Source: Candidatus Rokuibacteriota bacterium
GTDB lineage: Bacteria > Methylomirabilota > Methylomirabilia > Rokubacteriales > CSP1-6
Reading direction: 5' to 3'
DNA: 55,422 bases
NCBI GenBank assembly: GCA_003220615.1
Contig: QHTB01000190.1
Coordinates: forward strand, 487-55,908
Shown here: in pieces, positions 39,143-46,588 of the stretch
How positions within the stretch are numbered: the stretch's first letter is position 1
How the letters are laid out: each line of letters begins with the position of its first letter
Position numbers and translations under genes: made by a program
Notes under the pieces: generated by a model
What the model was told of the DNA's origin: nothing
Database searches by the model: none
Seen by the model: the letters and a program-made list of their open reading frames with translations, nothing else

Positions 39143-40522
39143 CTACACGCCGAGGACGGCCTTGATCGCGTCGCGCGTGACGGCGATCGTGCGGTCCACC
39201 TCGGCGGCCGTGATGACGAGCGGCGGCGCGTAGTAGACGGCGTCGCCGGGCGCCGGATGCGCGCCGGGCGCCGGCCGCGTGCGTGTCACCAGTCCGCGAT
39301 TCATCATCTCCGTCTGGATCCGTGGCGCGACCTTGCGGTCGCCGGCGAAGTTCTTCTTCGTCGCGCGGTCCTCGACCAGCTCGAGCGCGGCCAGCAACCC
39401 CTTCCCGCCCCGGATGTCGCCGACGTGCGGGTGACCGCTGAACGTCGTCTTGAGCCCCTCGTAGAGCCGCGCGCCCATGGTGGTCGCGTTCTCCCACAGC
39501 TGCTCGCGCTCCATGATGTCGAGGTTCTTGAGCGCGACCGCGCAGCACGTGGGGTGACCGGAGTACGTGTAGGCGTGCATCCAGCGGTCTTCGGGCTTGA
39601 CGCTGTCGATGGCGTCCTTGATCGCACGGCTGACCATGATGCCGCCGAGCGGCAGGTAGCCCGACGTCACGCCCTTCGCGAACGAGCGGATGTCGGGCTG
39701 GATCTTCCAGTGGCCGGTCGCGAACCAACGTCCGGTGCGGCAGAAGCCCGTGATGACCTCGTCGGCGATGAGCAGGACGTTGTGGCGAGTGCACACCTGG
39801 CGGACGAGCGGCCAGTAGTCCTCGGTCGGATAGATGACCCCGCCGCCGCCGTGAATCGGTTCGCCGATGAAGGCGGCGACCGTGTCCGGGCCCTCGCGCA
39901 GGATTGCCTCCTCGAGCTCGCGCGCCGCCGCCTGCCCCACCGTCTCGCCGGGCTTGGCGCCCTGGAAGCGGTAGGGATAACAGGTCTGGATGTGGACGAA
40001 GCCCGGAACGCGCGGCTCGAACATCTTCCAGTACGCGGGCATGCCGGTCGCGCTCATCGCCTGCAGGGTGACGCCGTGGTAGGCCTGCTGCCGCGCGATG
40101 ACCTTCACCTTGTCGGGCTTGCCCTTCGTCTTCCAGTAGAAGCGCGCCGTCTTGAAGGCCGACTCGTTGGCCTCGGCGCCGCCCGTCGTGAAGAAGATGC
40201 CCGCCATGTCGCCGGCCAGCTCGACGAGGCGGCTGGCCAGCGTGATAGCCGGAACACTCGAGGAGCCGACGTAACCCGAGAAGTACGCGAGCTCCTTCAT
40301 CTGCTGAGCCGCCGCGTCGGCCAGCTCGGTACGGCCGTGGCCGACGTTGACGTTCCAGAGCCCGCTCAGGCCGTCGAGATATTCCTTGCCGCCGATGTCG
40401 CTGATCGTGGCGCCACGCCCGCGGACGTAGATCATGGGCTCGGCGTTGTCGATCGGGTGATGTAGCGGATGGATCAGGTGCTCCTGATCGGCCTTGATGA
40501 GCTCGGCGGCAGTCAGCGCCAT
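39143..40522 (-). CDS. Class III PLP aminotransferase (omega-transaminase family)
   Basis: A 459-residue class III aminotransferase: LWNVNVGHGR, FFTTGGAEANESAFK (PLP phosphate region), AYHGVTLQAMSATG, FIGEPIHGGGGVI, LIADEVITGFCRTG and the Schiff-base lysine K283 in SFAKGVTSGYLPLGG. It transfers an amino group from an amine or omega-amino acid to pyruvate or a similar acceptor. A GGAGG-type site precedes the ATG. It follows the gamma-glutamylcyclotransferase-like gene with a 10-bp overlap. Exact substrate cannot be read from sequence. Confidence 0.93.
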   Translation of the reverse strand: MALTAAELIKADQEHLIHPLHHPIDNAEPMIYVRGRGATISDIGGKEYLDGLSGLWNVNVGHGRTELADAAAQQMKELAYFSGYVGSSSVPAITLASRLVELAGDMAGIFFTTGGAEANESAFKTARFYWKTKGKPDKVKVIARQQAYHGVTLQAMSATGMPAYWKMFEPRVPGFVHIQTCYPYRFQGAKPGETVGQAAARELEEAILREGPDTVAAFIGEPIHGGGGVIYPTEDYWPLVRQVCTRHNVLLIADEVITGFCRTGRWFATGHWKIQPDIRSFAKGVTSGYLPLGGIMVSRAIKDAIDSVKPEDRWMHAYTYSGHPTCCAVALKNLDIMEREQLWENATTMGARLYEGLKTTFSGHPHVGDIRGGKGLLAALELVEDRATKKNFAGDRKVAPRIQTEMMNRGLVTRTRPAPGAHPAPGDAVYYAPPLVITAAEVDRTIAVTRDAIKAVLGV

Positions 40523-40938
40523 CGGTTCCTCCAGTCACCCGCGGGAATCACGGCCGCACGCTCACGCGGTCCGCGATAACGGTAGATCCACGCTCGCGCT
40601 CGCCGTCCATCGGTGAGCGTCACGACGGCGCGGCGGCGGAGGAAATTGTACCCCTCCTCCCGGTCGACCGCGGGCAGAAGTTCCTCATCGTCGATCCGGT
40701 AGAGCTCGCCCGTGACGCGGTCGCCGCCGTCGACGATCCCGGGATAGCGTCCGAGGCTGAGCAATCGCCCCCTCACCGTTCCCCTGCCGATCAGTGTGGT
40801 GCCGGCCGCGAGGAATCGATGCCGCTCCAATCCGCGCATCAGGGTTCCGTAGGCGAACAGCAGCGTGTCGCCCTCGCGCTTCCTCTCGGGGATGCCAGAT
40901 CTTGGCGAGCGCGTCGAGGATGCTGCCGGGCGGCTCAC
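40513..40938 (-). CDS. Gamma-glutamylcyclotransferase-like (AIG2) protein
   Basis: The core FAYGTLMRGLERHRFL contains the family's YGTL substrate-binding loop, followed by GTVRGRLLSLGRYPGIV, VTGELYRI and the acidic VDREEGYNFLRR with the presumed catalytic Glu. This fold cyclises gamma-glutamyl amines to 5-oxoproline. The GTG at 40938 overlaps the stop of the preceding redox gene (GTGA), giving a 141-residue product with about 25 non-conserved N-terminal residues. Its neighbour is a probable selenoprotein of the thioredoxin fold, so a thiol-metabolism link is plausible. Confidence 0.85.
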   Translation of the reverse strand: MSRPAASSTRSPRSGIPERKREGDTLLFAYGTLMRGLERHRFLAAGTTLIGRGTVRGRLLSLGRYPGIVDGGDRVTGELYRIDDEELLPAVDREEGYNFLRRRAVVTLTDGRRARAWIYRYRGPRERAAVIPAGDWRNRWR

Positions 40939-41582
40939 TCCGCCGCGGCCTCGAGCACCGCGGCGAGGAACTGGGCCTCCGGCAGCGCGCCCTCGAACTC
41001 GACACGGTCGTTGATGACGATCTTCGGCACCGCCGCGACGCGATAGGCGCGACTGAGGTCGGGGAACTCGTTCGCCTCGATGGCCGTCGCCCGCACCCTG
41101 TCCGACGCCACCGCCATGTGCTGAGCCAGGCGCACGGCCCGGGGGCAGTAGGGTCAGGTGGGTGTGGAGAAGACCTTGATCTCGACGTCGCGGGGGAGCC
41201 CGGCGAGCGCGGTCGTGGTCGCATCGCTCAGCGTCGGCTCGCCGGTCGACGCAAGGATGATCGCGTCGATGAGATTGGAGAACTCGTAGCCGGTGGGCAC
41301 GCCGTAGAAGCGGAGCCCGTAATCACGGGCGCCCTCGACGACGATGGCCGGCACCTCGGTGACGCCGTACGCCTCGGCCCGCTCGCGATCGATGGCGAGG
41401 TTGAGGACCTCGACCGAGATCAGCTCGGACGTCGCGGCGACCTCACGCACCAGCGATTCGTTACGGGCGCACAGCTCGGCGGCCGCGAGCGACTGGGAGA
41501 AGACCACGAGCTTGACGGGATCGCGCAGGGCTTGAAACAGATCGCGGACCTGGCTGACGTTTTCCGCGGACAGGAGCGCCAT
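40935..41582 (-). CDS. Two-domain thioredoxin/glutaredoxin-like protein, probable selenoprotein (UPYC)
   Basis: Read through the in-frame TGA at 41154-41156, this is one 215-residue protein of two thioredoxin folds. Domain 1 (about 1-125) has VVFSQSLAAAELCAR with a single cysteine, C38, and VPAIVVEG with its cis-Pro. Domain 2 has IKVFSTPT-U143-PY-C146-PRAVRLA and a second cis-Pro loop VAAVPKIVIND. The TGA replaces the first Cys of CPYC, the frame and family similarity continue to 40935, and a SECIS-like hairpin follows 18 nt later. TATAAT ends 6 nt before the ATG with no ribosome binding site. It probably reduces disulfides or peroxides. A Cys-to-stop mutation is the alternative. Confidence 0.85.
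41123..41140 (-). promoter_or_regulatory. Candidate bacterial SECIS hairpin, UPYC gene
   Basis: Minus strand GGGCC (41140-41136), loop GTGCGCCT, GGCTC: a 5-bp stem with one G-U. The apical loop begins 18 nt after the TGA and with G, within the bSECIS rules (16-37 nt spacing, G in the first two loop positions). Confidence 0.55.
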
Positions 41583-41588
41583 GGCGGG

Positions 41589-41594
41589 ATTATA
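41589..41594 (-). promoter_or_regulatory. Consensus -10 box, leaderless UPYC gene
   Basis: A perfect TATAAT on the minus strand ends 6 nt before the ATG at 41582, so transcription should start at or next to the start codon. Confidence 0.65.
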
Positions 41595-41723
41595 CGTCCG
41601 CGTCGTCGAACGTGCCGGCGCTCAGTCGAAGTCTTCAGGCCTCAATCGCTCGAGCCATCCCACCACGTCACGCGTTTCCAGAGCACCCGGACGCGCGTCC
41701 CCGAGGACAGGGCGCGCGGACGG

Positions 41724-43127
41724 TCAATCCTCAATACTCGACGCATCGACGAGGGCGGGCCCTTTCTGCCGAACGAACCAATCGAGGGCCACTCTCAACG
41801 TCGCTTCGTCTCGAGCCGTCACGGTCGCGACGCCGCTGCGGGAAGCCGCCACGGGACCGAGGCTCACGGTCACGATCGAACACGCGAGGCGCTCGATCGC
41901 GTCGAGCGCAGGCGTCGAGGTGACGCAGATCACCTGTCGGTCAGCATGATGGAGCGCGGATGCCACGGCCGCCGCCGACGCGAAGTCGGGCAGCTCGGCG
42001 TCGATCAACAGCTCGTTGGGCGCGACGGCCGGCCATGCCGCCGCGGCGGCGTCCACGTGAGCCACCAAGCCAACGGTCGCGATCGTTCCGGCCGGCATCA
42101 GCTCGCGGGCGATATGAAGGATGCGTGACTCGCGCGAGGGCTCGGAGCGGGCGCGCGCGGTGGCCGAGCGTTTGAGACGATCGAGCTCGGCGACGTCCCA
42201 GTCGGCGCGCGAGCGTGCCCGGAGGCGCGGAGCCAGCTCCTCGAGGGTCAGCGCGATGTCACCGATCAGCTCGACCTTCGCGCCGAGGGCGTCGGCGTGG
42301 CTCGTCCGGCCGAGGTGCAGCAGCGGCGTGGTGATGGGCCACGGACGAGACCTCAGCTCGACGGCGTCGACACCGACGGTCACGACGAGGTCGGCACGCT
42401 CGAGCAGGGATCGCCCGACGGCACTGCTGACGAGACCGAACGCCAGAGGATGGGGATCGGGAAGCACGCCCTTGCCCTTGAGGGTGGTCAGGGTGGGCGC
42501 CGGCAGCGTCTCGACGAACGGCCTCAGCCATCCACCAGCGTCGCCGGTACGGCATTCGAGGCCGACGACGAGCACCGGGCGCACGGCGCTCACCAACAGT
42601 CGGGCCGCATCGTCGAGCGCCGCTGACGACGGCGGAGCGACCGCCGGCCGGAGTGAAGTCCGGACCGGCAGCGCCGCCTCGGTGGCGGCGTCGCGCGCGA
42701 CGCGCACGACGACCGGCCCGCGAGGATCCCGCATCGCGAGTTGCACGGCGTGAGCGATCCAGTGAGCGGCCGACATCGGCTCCGCCTCGACGACGCCCTT
42801 CACGAGCGACGCGGCCTCGGCGCCGACTGACCGTTCGACCATCGCGATGAGCGGAGCGCGGCTGGCGGAGGCGTAGCGGAGGCCGGCCCGCGCGTCGGCG
42901 GCGGCGGCGAGGATCACGGCACCAGGCGCGTCGGCCAGCTCCCCAGTGACCGCGGCCATCAGCGTGGCCGCCGCACCGCTGTCCGTGCTCACGATCGGAA
43001 GTCGTCGGCGCTCCGCAGCCTGCGACACCGCCACGACCGAAGATGCGCGCTCGACGGTGAAGATGCGCGGCGTCGTCGCCCGCGCGAGGCCATCGACGAC
43101 GATGTCGGCGACCGTGGTCGCCGTCAT
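41724..43127 (-). CDS. Degenerate thiamine-diphosphate enzyme-fold protein (acetolactate synthase-like)
   Basis: A 467-residue protein with the three-domain layout of acetolactate-synthase-like ThDP enzymes: Pyr domain (RIFTVERASSVVAVSQAAER), a middle domain (RPVLVVGLECRTGDAGGWL) and a PP domain (LIDAELPDFASAAAVASALH). The usual catalytic Glu (in HEQGA) is replaced by TDSGA. The GDG...N cofactor motif is lost (VTSTPALDAIERLA). It therefore probably does not use ThDP. It starts 5 bp after the aminotransferase gene, likely in one operon. A regulatory or non-catalytic role is inference. Confidence 0.75.
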   Translation of the reverse strand: MTATTVADIVVDGLARATTPRIFTVERASSVVAVSQAAERRRLPIVSTDSGAAATLMAAVTGELADAPGAVILAAAADARAGLRYASASRAPLIAMVERSVGAEAASLVKGVVEAEPMSAAHWIAHAVQLAMRDPRGPVVVRVARDAATEAALPVRTSLRPAVAPPSSAALDDAARLLVSAVRPVLVVGLECRTGDAGGWLRPFVETLPAPTLTTLKGKGVLPDPHPLAFGLVSSAVGRSLLERADLVVTVGVDAVELRSRPWPITTPLLHLGRTSHADALGAKVELIGDIALTLEELAPRLRARSRADWDVAELDRLKRSATARARSEPSRESRILHIARELMPAGTIATVGLVAHVDAAAAAWPAVAPNELLIDAELPDFASAAAVASALHHADRQVICVTSTPALDAIERLACSIVTVSLGPVAASRSGVATVTARDEATLRVALDWFVRQKGPALVDASSIED

Positions 43128-43132
43128 CCGCG

Positions 43133-44302
43133 CTACGACGTCAACCGCTCGAAGATCGGCCGCATGCGCGTGAGGGCGAGCCGGAGATTCGCCTCCGAGT
43201 TCGCATACGACAGCCGCAGGTAGCCTTCACCGTACTGGCCGAAGGCCGCGCCCGACAGCACGGCCACGCCGGCCTCGTTCAACAAGAGATCGGCCACCTC
43301 GGCCGACGGGCGCCGGCTGCCCGTGATGTTCGGAAAGACGTAGAACGCGCCGCGCGGCCGCGCACACTTCACACCGGGGAGCGTGTTCAGTCCGTCGACG
43401 ATGACGTCGCGGCGACGCTTGAACTCGGCCACCATGCGCGCGACCGGCGTCTGGTCGCCCTGCAGGGCCGCGATGCCGGCGAGCTGGACGAACGACGCTG
43501 TGCAGGAGTTGGAATTCACGACGAGCCGGGTGACGTGCTCGGCGAGCGGCCTGGGCATCACGCCGTAGCCGAGGCGCCAGCCGGTCATCGCGTACGACTT
43601 CGAGAAGCCGTCGAGCAAGATCGTGAGGTCACGCATCCCCGGCTGGGGGAAGATCGAGACGAACTCGCCGTCGTACAGGAACTGGCGGTAGATCTCGTCG
43701 GCGAGCACCGGGATGTTGCGCGCCACGGCGATCTCGGCGATGCGCTCGATCTGGCGGCGGTCGAGGACGCCACCCGTCGGGTTTTCCGGCGAGTTGATGA
43801 TGATCAGGCGGGTCTTCGGGCCGACCTTGCGCTCGAACAACTCCAGGTCGAAGCCGAACCCGGTCTCTTCACGCAGCGGAACGGGCACGGGCACGCCGCC
43901 CACGAAGTTGATCACCGACTCGTAGATGGGGAACCCCGGGTTGGGATAGATGACCTCGTCGCCCGGCGCGATGAGGGCCAGGATCGTGAAAAACATGATG
44001 GGCTTGGCCCCGGGCGTCACCACGACCTCTTCCGGCATCACCGGGACGCCGCGCGTCTCGGCGATGTGCTTGGCAATGGCCTCACGCACCTCGGCCAACC
44101 CCGCCGACGGGCCATAGTGGGTCGCGCCGGCGTCGAGGGCTTGCTTGGCCGCGTCCTTGATGTGGACGGGTGTGTCGAAGTCCGGCTCGCCGATCTCGAG
44201 GTGAATGATCTCGCGGCCCTGCCGCTCGAGCGCGCGAGCGCGCGCGAGCACCTCGAAGGCGGATTCCGTGCCCAGCCGGCTCATCGACGGAGCGAATCTC
44301 AT
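43133..44302 (-). CDS. Class I PLP aminotransferase (aspartate aminotransferase family)
   Basis: A 389-residue fold-type I aminotransferase: IHLEIGEPDFDTP, THYGPSAGLAEVREAIA, VVTPGAKPIMFF, IINSPENPTGGV and the PLP lysine K235 in GFSKSYAMTGWRLGY; substrate-carboxylate Arg near LRLSYANS. It transfers amino groups between aspartate or a similar amino acid and 2-oxo acids. ATG 44302 follows AGGAGG; a TATAAT box lies about 30 bp upstream. It is followed by the degenerate ThDP-fold gene. Confidence 0.93.
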   Translation of the reverse strand: MRFAPSMSRLGTESAFEVLARARALERQGREIIHLEIGEPDFDTPVHIKDAAKQALDAGATHYGPSAGLAEVREAIAKHIAETRGVPVMPEEVVVTPGAKPIMFFTILALIAPGDEVIYPNPGFPIYESVINFVGGVPVPVPLREETGFGFDLELFERKVGPKTRLIIINSPENPTGGVLDRRQIERIAEIAVARNIPVLADEIYRQFLYDGEFVSIFPQPGMRDLTILLDGFSKSYAMTGWRLGYGVMPRPLAEHVTRLVVNSNSCTASFVQLAGIAALQGDQTPVARMVAEFKRRRDVIVDGLNTLPGVKCARPRGAFYVFPNITGSRRPSAEVADLLLNEAGVAVLSGAAFGQYGEGYLRLSYANSEANLRLALTRMRPIFERLTS

Positions 44303-44369
44303 GTCGGCGTTTTCCTCCTGCGACGTCGTGGCCGGGATTATACGGGACGGCCGCCACCATCGGCGTTCC

Positions 44370-44398
44370 TTGACACCTGGCGCGATCGCTGATATCTC
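44370..44398 (+). promoter_or_regulatory. Sigma-70 promoter with leaderless spacing
   Basis: TTGACA (44370-44375), a 17-bp spacer and TATCTC (44393-44398), then 7 nt to the ATG at 44406. No ribosome binding site is present, so the mRNA probably begins at the start codon. Confidence 0.75.
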
Positions 44399-44405
44399 CA
44401 CCGCC

Positions 44406-44789
44406 ATGAAGCGCCTGGTGTTCGTCGCGGCACTGGTCCTGGTCACGGGCACCGCCGAAGCCCAGCTGGGCAACGTTAACCCGGTGGCACTCCCGCCGAA
44501 CAGCACTGCCCAGCCCTTCGGAAAGGATCCGCATCCGTTCAACAACGTCCCGGGCTGGGCGCCCGTCATGCGGGTCTTCGACGTCTCCGCCCGCACGGCC
44601 TGGCTTCCGGTCGAGGTCGTCCAACCCGGATCGCTTCCCCCCCTCATCGAGTATCGGTCGGTCACGCTCCCCGGGTATCGGATCACCGAGATGTTCGGGG
44701 GCTACGTCTACCACGCCCACTGGGGCATGGCCCCGACCAACGGGGTCTACTACCCGACCTTCTTCCCTCAGAGGTTCATCCCGAAGTAA
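44406..44789 (+). CDS. Secreted hypothetical protein (127 aa)
   Basis: A Sec signal peptide (MKRLVFVAALVLVTGTAEA) is followed by a compact mature protein with LPPNSTAQPFGKDPHPFNN, many Pro and aromatic residues and a Tyr/His-rich MFGGYVYHAHWGMAPTNGVY segment. No family recognised. It has its own consensus promoter and probably a leaderless mRNA. The next gene begins one base after its stop, so it forms an operon with the FGE-fold protein. Confidence 0.75.
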   Translation: MKRLVFVAALVLVTGTAEAQLGNVNPVALPPNSTAQPFGKDPHPFNNVPGWAPVMRVFDVSARTAWLPVEVVQPGSLPPLIEYRSVTLPGYRITEMFGGYVYHAHWGMAPTNGVYYPTFFPQRFIPK

Positions 44790-44790
44790 C

Positions 44791-45432
44791 GTGCAGTTCG
44801 TCCGCGTTCCGGCCGGCGCGTTCGCCATGGGCGTGGACGACGGCCTCCCCTGCGAGCGCCCCCGCCACCGAGTGTGGATCGACACGTTTCTGATCGCCCG
44901 AACCCCGGTCACCAATCGCGAGTACGCTCGGTACCTCGACGCGACCGGCGCGGCACCGCCTGCGTTCTGGAGCAAGCCGGGCTTCGATGGCCCGGACCAG
45001 CCAGTCGTCGGCCTTGCCTGGAGCGAGGCCGTCCGCTTCGCCACGTGGGCATCGGCGCGGTTGCCGACGGAGGCCGAGTGGGAACGGGCGGCTCGCGGAG
45101 GCGTCGAGGGCGCCCGATTCCCGTGGGGCGACGAGCCCACGGCGTCGACGGTCCGCAGCCTGCCCGTCGTCGGCGCCACGCCAGCCAACCCGCTCGGGCT
45201 CACGGATCTCTCGGGCGTGTGCCACGAGTGGTGCGCCGACTGGTTCGCCGACGATTATTACGAGCGCTCGCCCGAGAAGGATCCGCGAGGACCGGCGACG
45301 GGCTCGCGGCGCGTCAGCCGTGGCGGCGCCTGGCGTCACGCCGACCCGTGGAGCCCGGTCGCACACCGCTCCTCGCTGCCACCGCATCTCCGCTACACCG
45401 ATTACGGCGTCCGTCTCGCCCGAGACGCCTGA
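44791..45432 (+). CDS. Formylglycine-generating-enzyme-like (SUMF1) domain protein without catalytic cysteines
   Basis: A 213-residue FGE-sulfatase domain: FVRVPAGAFAMG, RHRVWIDTFLIARTPVTNRE, RLPTEAEWERAARGG, FPWGDE and DLSGVCHEWCADWF. The copper-binding cysteine pair of true FGE (in RGGSxLC...YC) is absent: the equivalent is SRGGAWRHADPWSPVAHRSS. It should therefore not generate formylglycine and may bind or present ligands instead. GTG 44791 is one base after the upstream stop. Confidence 0.85.
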   Translation: MQFVRVPAGAFAMGVDDGLPCERPRHRVWIDTFLIARTPVTNREYARYLDATGAAPPAFWSKPGFDGPDQPVVGLAWSEAVRFATWASARLPTEAEWERAARGGVEGARFPWGDEPTASTVRSLPVVGATPANPLGLTDLSGVCHEWCADWFADDYYERSPEKDPRGPATGSRRVSRGGAWRHADPWSPVAHRSSLPPHLRYTDYGVRLARDA

Positions 45433-45484
45433 CGCCCGGTTGCCGCTCCCGGTCACGGGCGCTAAGATGGCGCCGGGACGTTCC

Positions 45485-46432
45485 ATGACGGCTACGGAGC
45501 GCTCCGTCCTGCGCGAAGGCATCGTCGCTGGCGTCATCGGCGCGGTCGTCGTGGCCGTGTGGTTCCTCGTGGTCGACACGCTCCGCGGTCATCCGCTGGA
45601 GACCCCGATGTTCCTCGGAGCCGCGCTCTTCTTCGGGGTGAAGACGCCGGTCATCGGCGCCGGAATCTCGCTGATGCCGGTCCTGGGCTACACCGTGGTC
45701 CACGGCCTCGCCTTCGTCGCGTTCGGGATCATCGCGGCCGCCGTGATTGCTGCGACCGAGCGCGAGCCGGCGCTCGTCATCGCCGTGGTCATTCTCTTCG
45801 CCTGCTTCGAGACGTTCTTCCTCGGAGTCGTGAGTGTGCTCGGCCGAGCCGTGCAGGACATGCTCGTGTGGTGGGAGATCCTGGTCGCCAACCTGCTGGC
45901 GGCCACGGCCATGCTCTGGTACTTCCTCCTCGGCCATCGGTCTCTGCCGCGCACCCTCGTCGGCTCGTGGGCCCACGTCTTGCGCGAGGGCGTGGTCGCG
46001 GGGCTCATCGGCGCGGTCGTCGTGGCCGCGTGGTTCCTGGTCATCGATGCGATCCAGGGCGAGCCGTTCCGGACTCCGCACCTGCTCGGCACCACGTTCC
46101 TCAAGATGCAATCCGGTGTGCCGGCCGTCGTCGCCTACAGCATCGTCCACGGACTGGCGTTCGGAGTCTTCGGCGTCGTGGCCGCCGTCCTGCTGGCCGG
46201 GGCCGAGCGCGAGCCGATGCTGGTGTTCGCACTCGTGATGCTGTTCACCGCCTTCGAGATCTTCTTCTTCGGCGCCATCGTCATCGGCGCCAAGTGGCTG
46301 CTGGACGAGCTGGCGGGCTGGACGATCTTCGTCGGCAATGTGCTGGCCTCGGTGGCCATGCTCGGATACTTCTTCACGGGCCACCGCTCGCTCGCGCGAC
46401 GCATGACCGCCGTCTGGGCCGACGATGACTAG
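45485..46432 (+). CDS. Membrane protein with internal tandem duplication
   Basis: About 315 residues made of two repeats of about 150 residues. Each opens with VLREGxVAGxIGAVVVAxWF, has a GYTVVHGLAF/AYSIVHGLAF helix, an AxEREPxLVxAxVxLFxxFExFFxG helix and ends with AMLWYFLLGHRSL/AMLGYFFTGHRSL. Four helices per repeat give about eight in all. No known family; it may be an eight-helix channel or a stress-type membrane protein. The start is the second of two in-frame ATGs (45467, 45485), chosen because the repeat begins shortly after it. Confidence 0.75.
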   Translation: MTATERSVLREGIVAGVIGAVVVAVWFLVVDTLRGHPLETPMFLGAALFFGVKTPVIGAGISLMPVLGYTVVHGLAFVAFGIIAAAVIAATEREPALVIAVVILFACFETFFLGVVSVLGRAVQDMLVWWEILVANLLAATAMLWYFLLGHRSLPRTLVGSWAHVLREGVVAGLIGAVVVAAWFLVIDAIQGEPFRTPHLLGTTFLKMQSGVPAVVAYSIVHGLAFGVFGVVAAVLLAGAEREPMLVFALVMLFTAFEIFFFGAIVIGAKWLLDELAGWTIFVGNVLASVAMLGYFFTGHRSLARRMTAVWADDD

Positions 46433-46588
46433 CAGGGACAGCGTCCCGCGTAGTCACGACGCGCGTCGCGCGAGCTAAGAACCGCCGACGGTGATCGCGG
46501 CGGGGCACGCCGGGGGAGTACGAGGGGGGCGTCGCCCCCTTCGCTCGATGAATCGCGACAGCCCGGGTGCCCGTGCCCTGTTAAAAAA

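Noticed and set aside
44791..45432. Calling the FGE-fold protein a sulfatase-activating enzyme
   Set aside because: The catalytic cysteine pair is missing and no sulfatase is nearby.
46493..46545. GC-rich hairpin (GGGGCG/CGCCCC) after the duplicated membrane protein as a terminator
   Set aside because: No T-run follows; it may be just GC-rich spacer.
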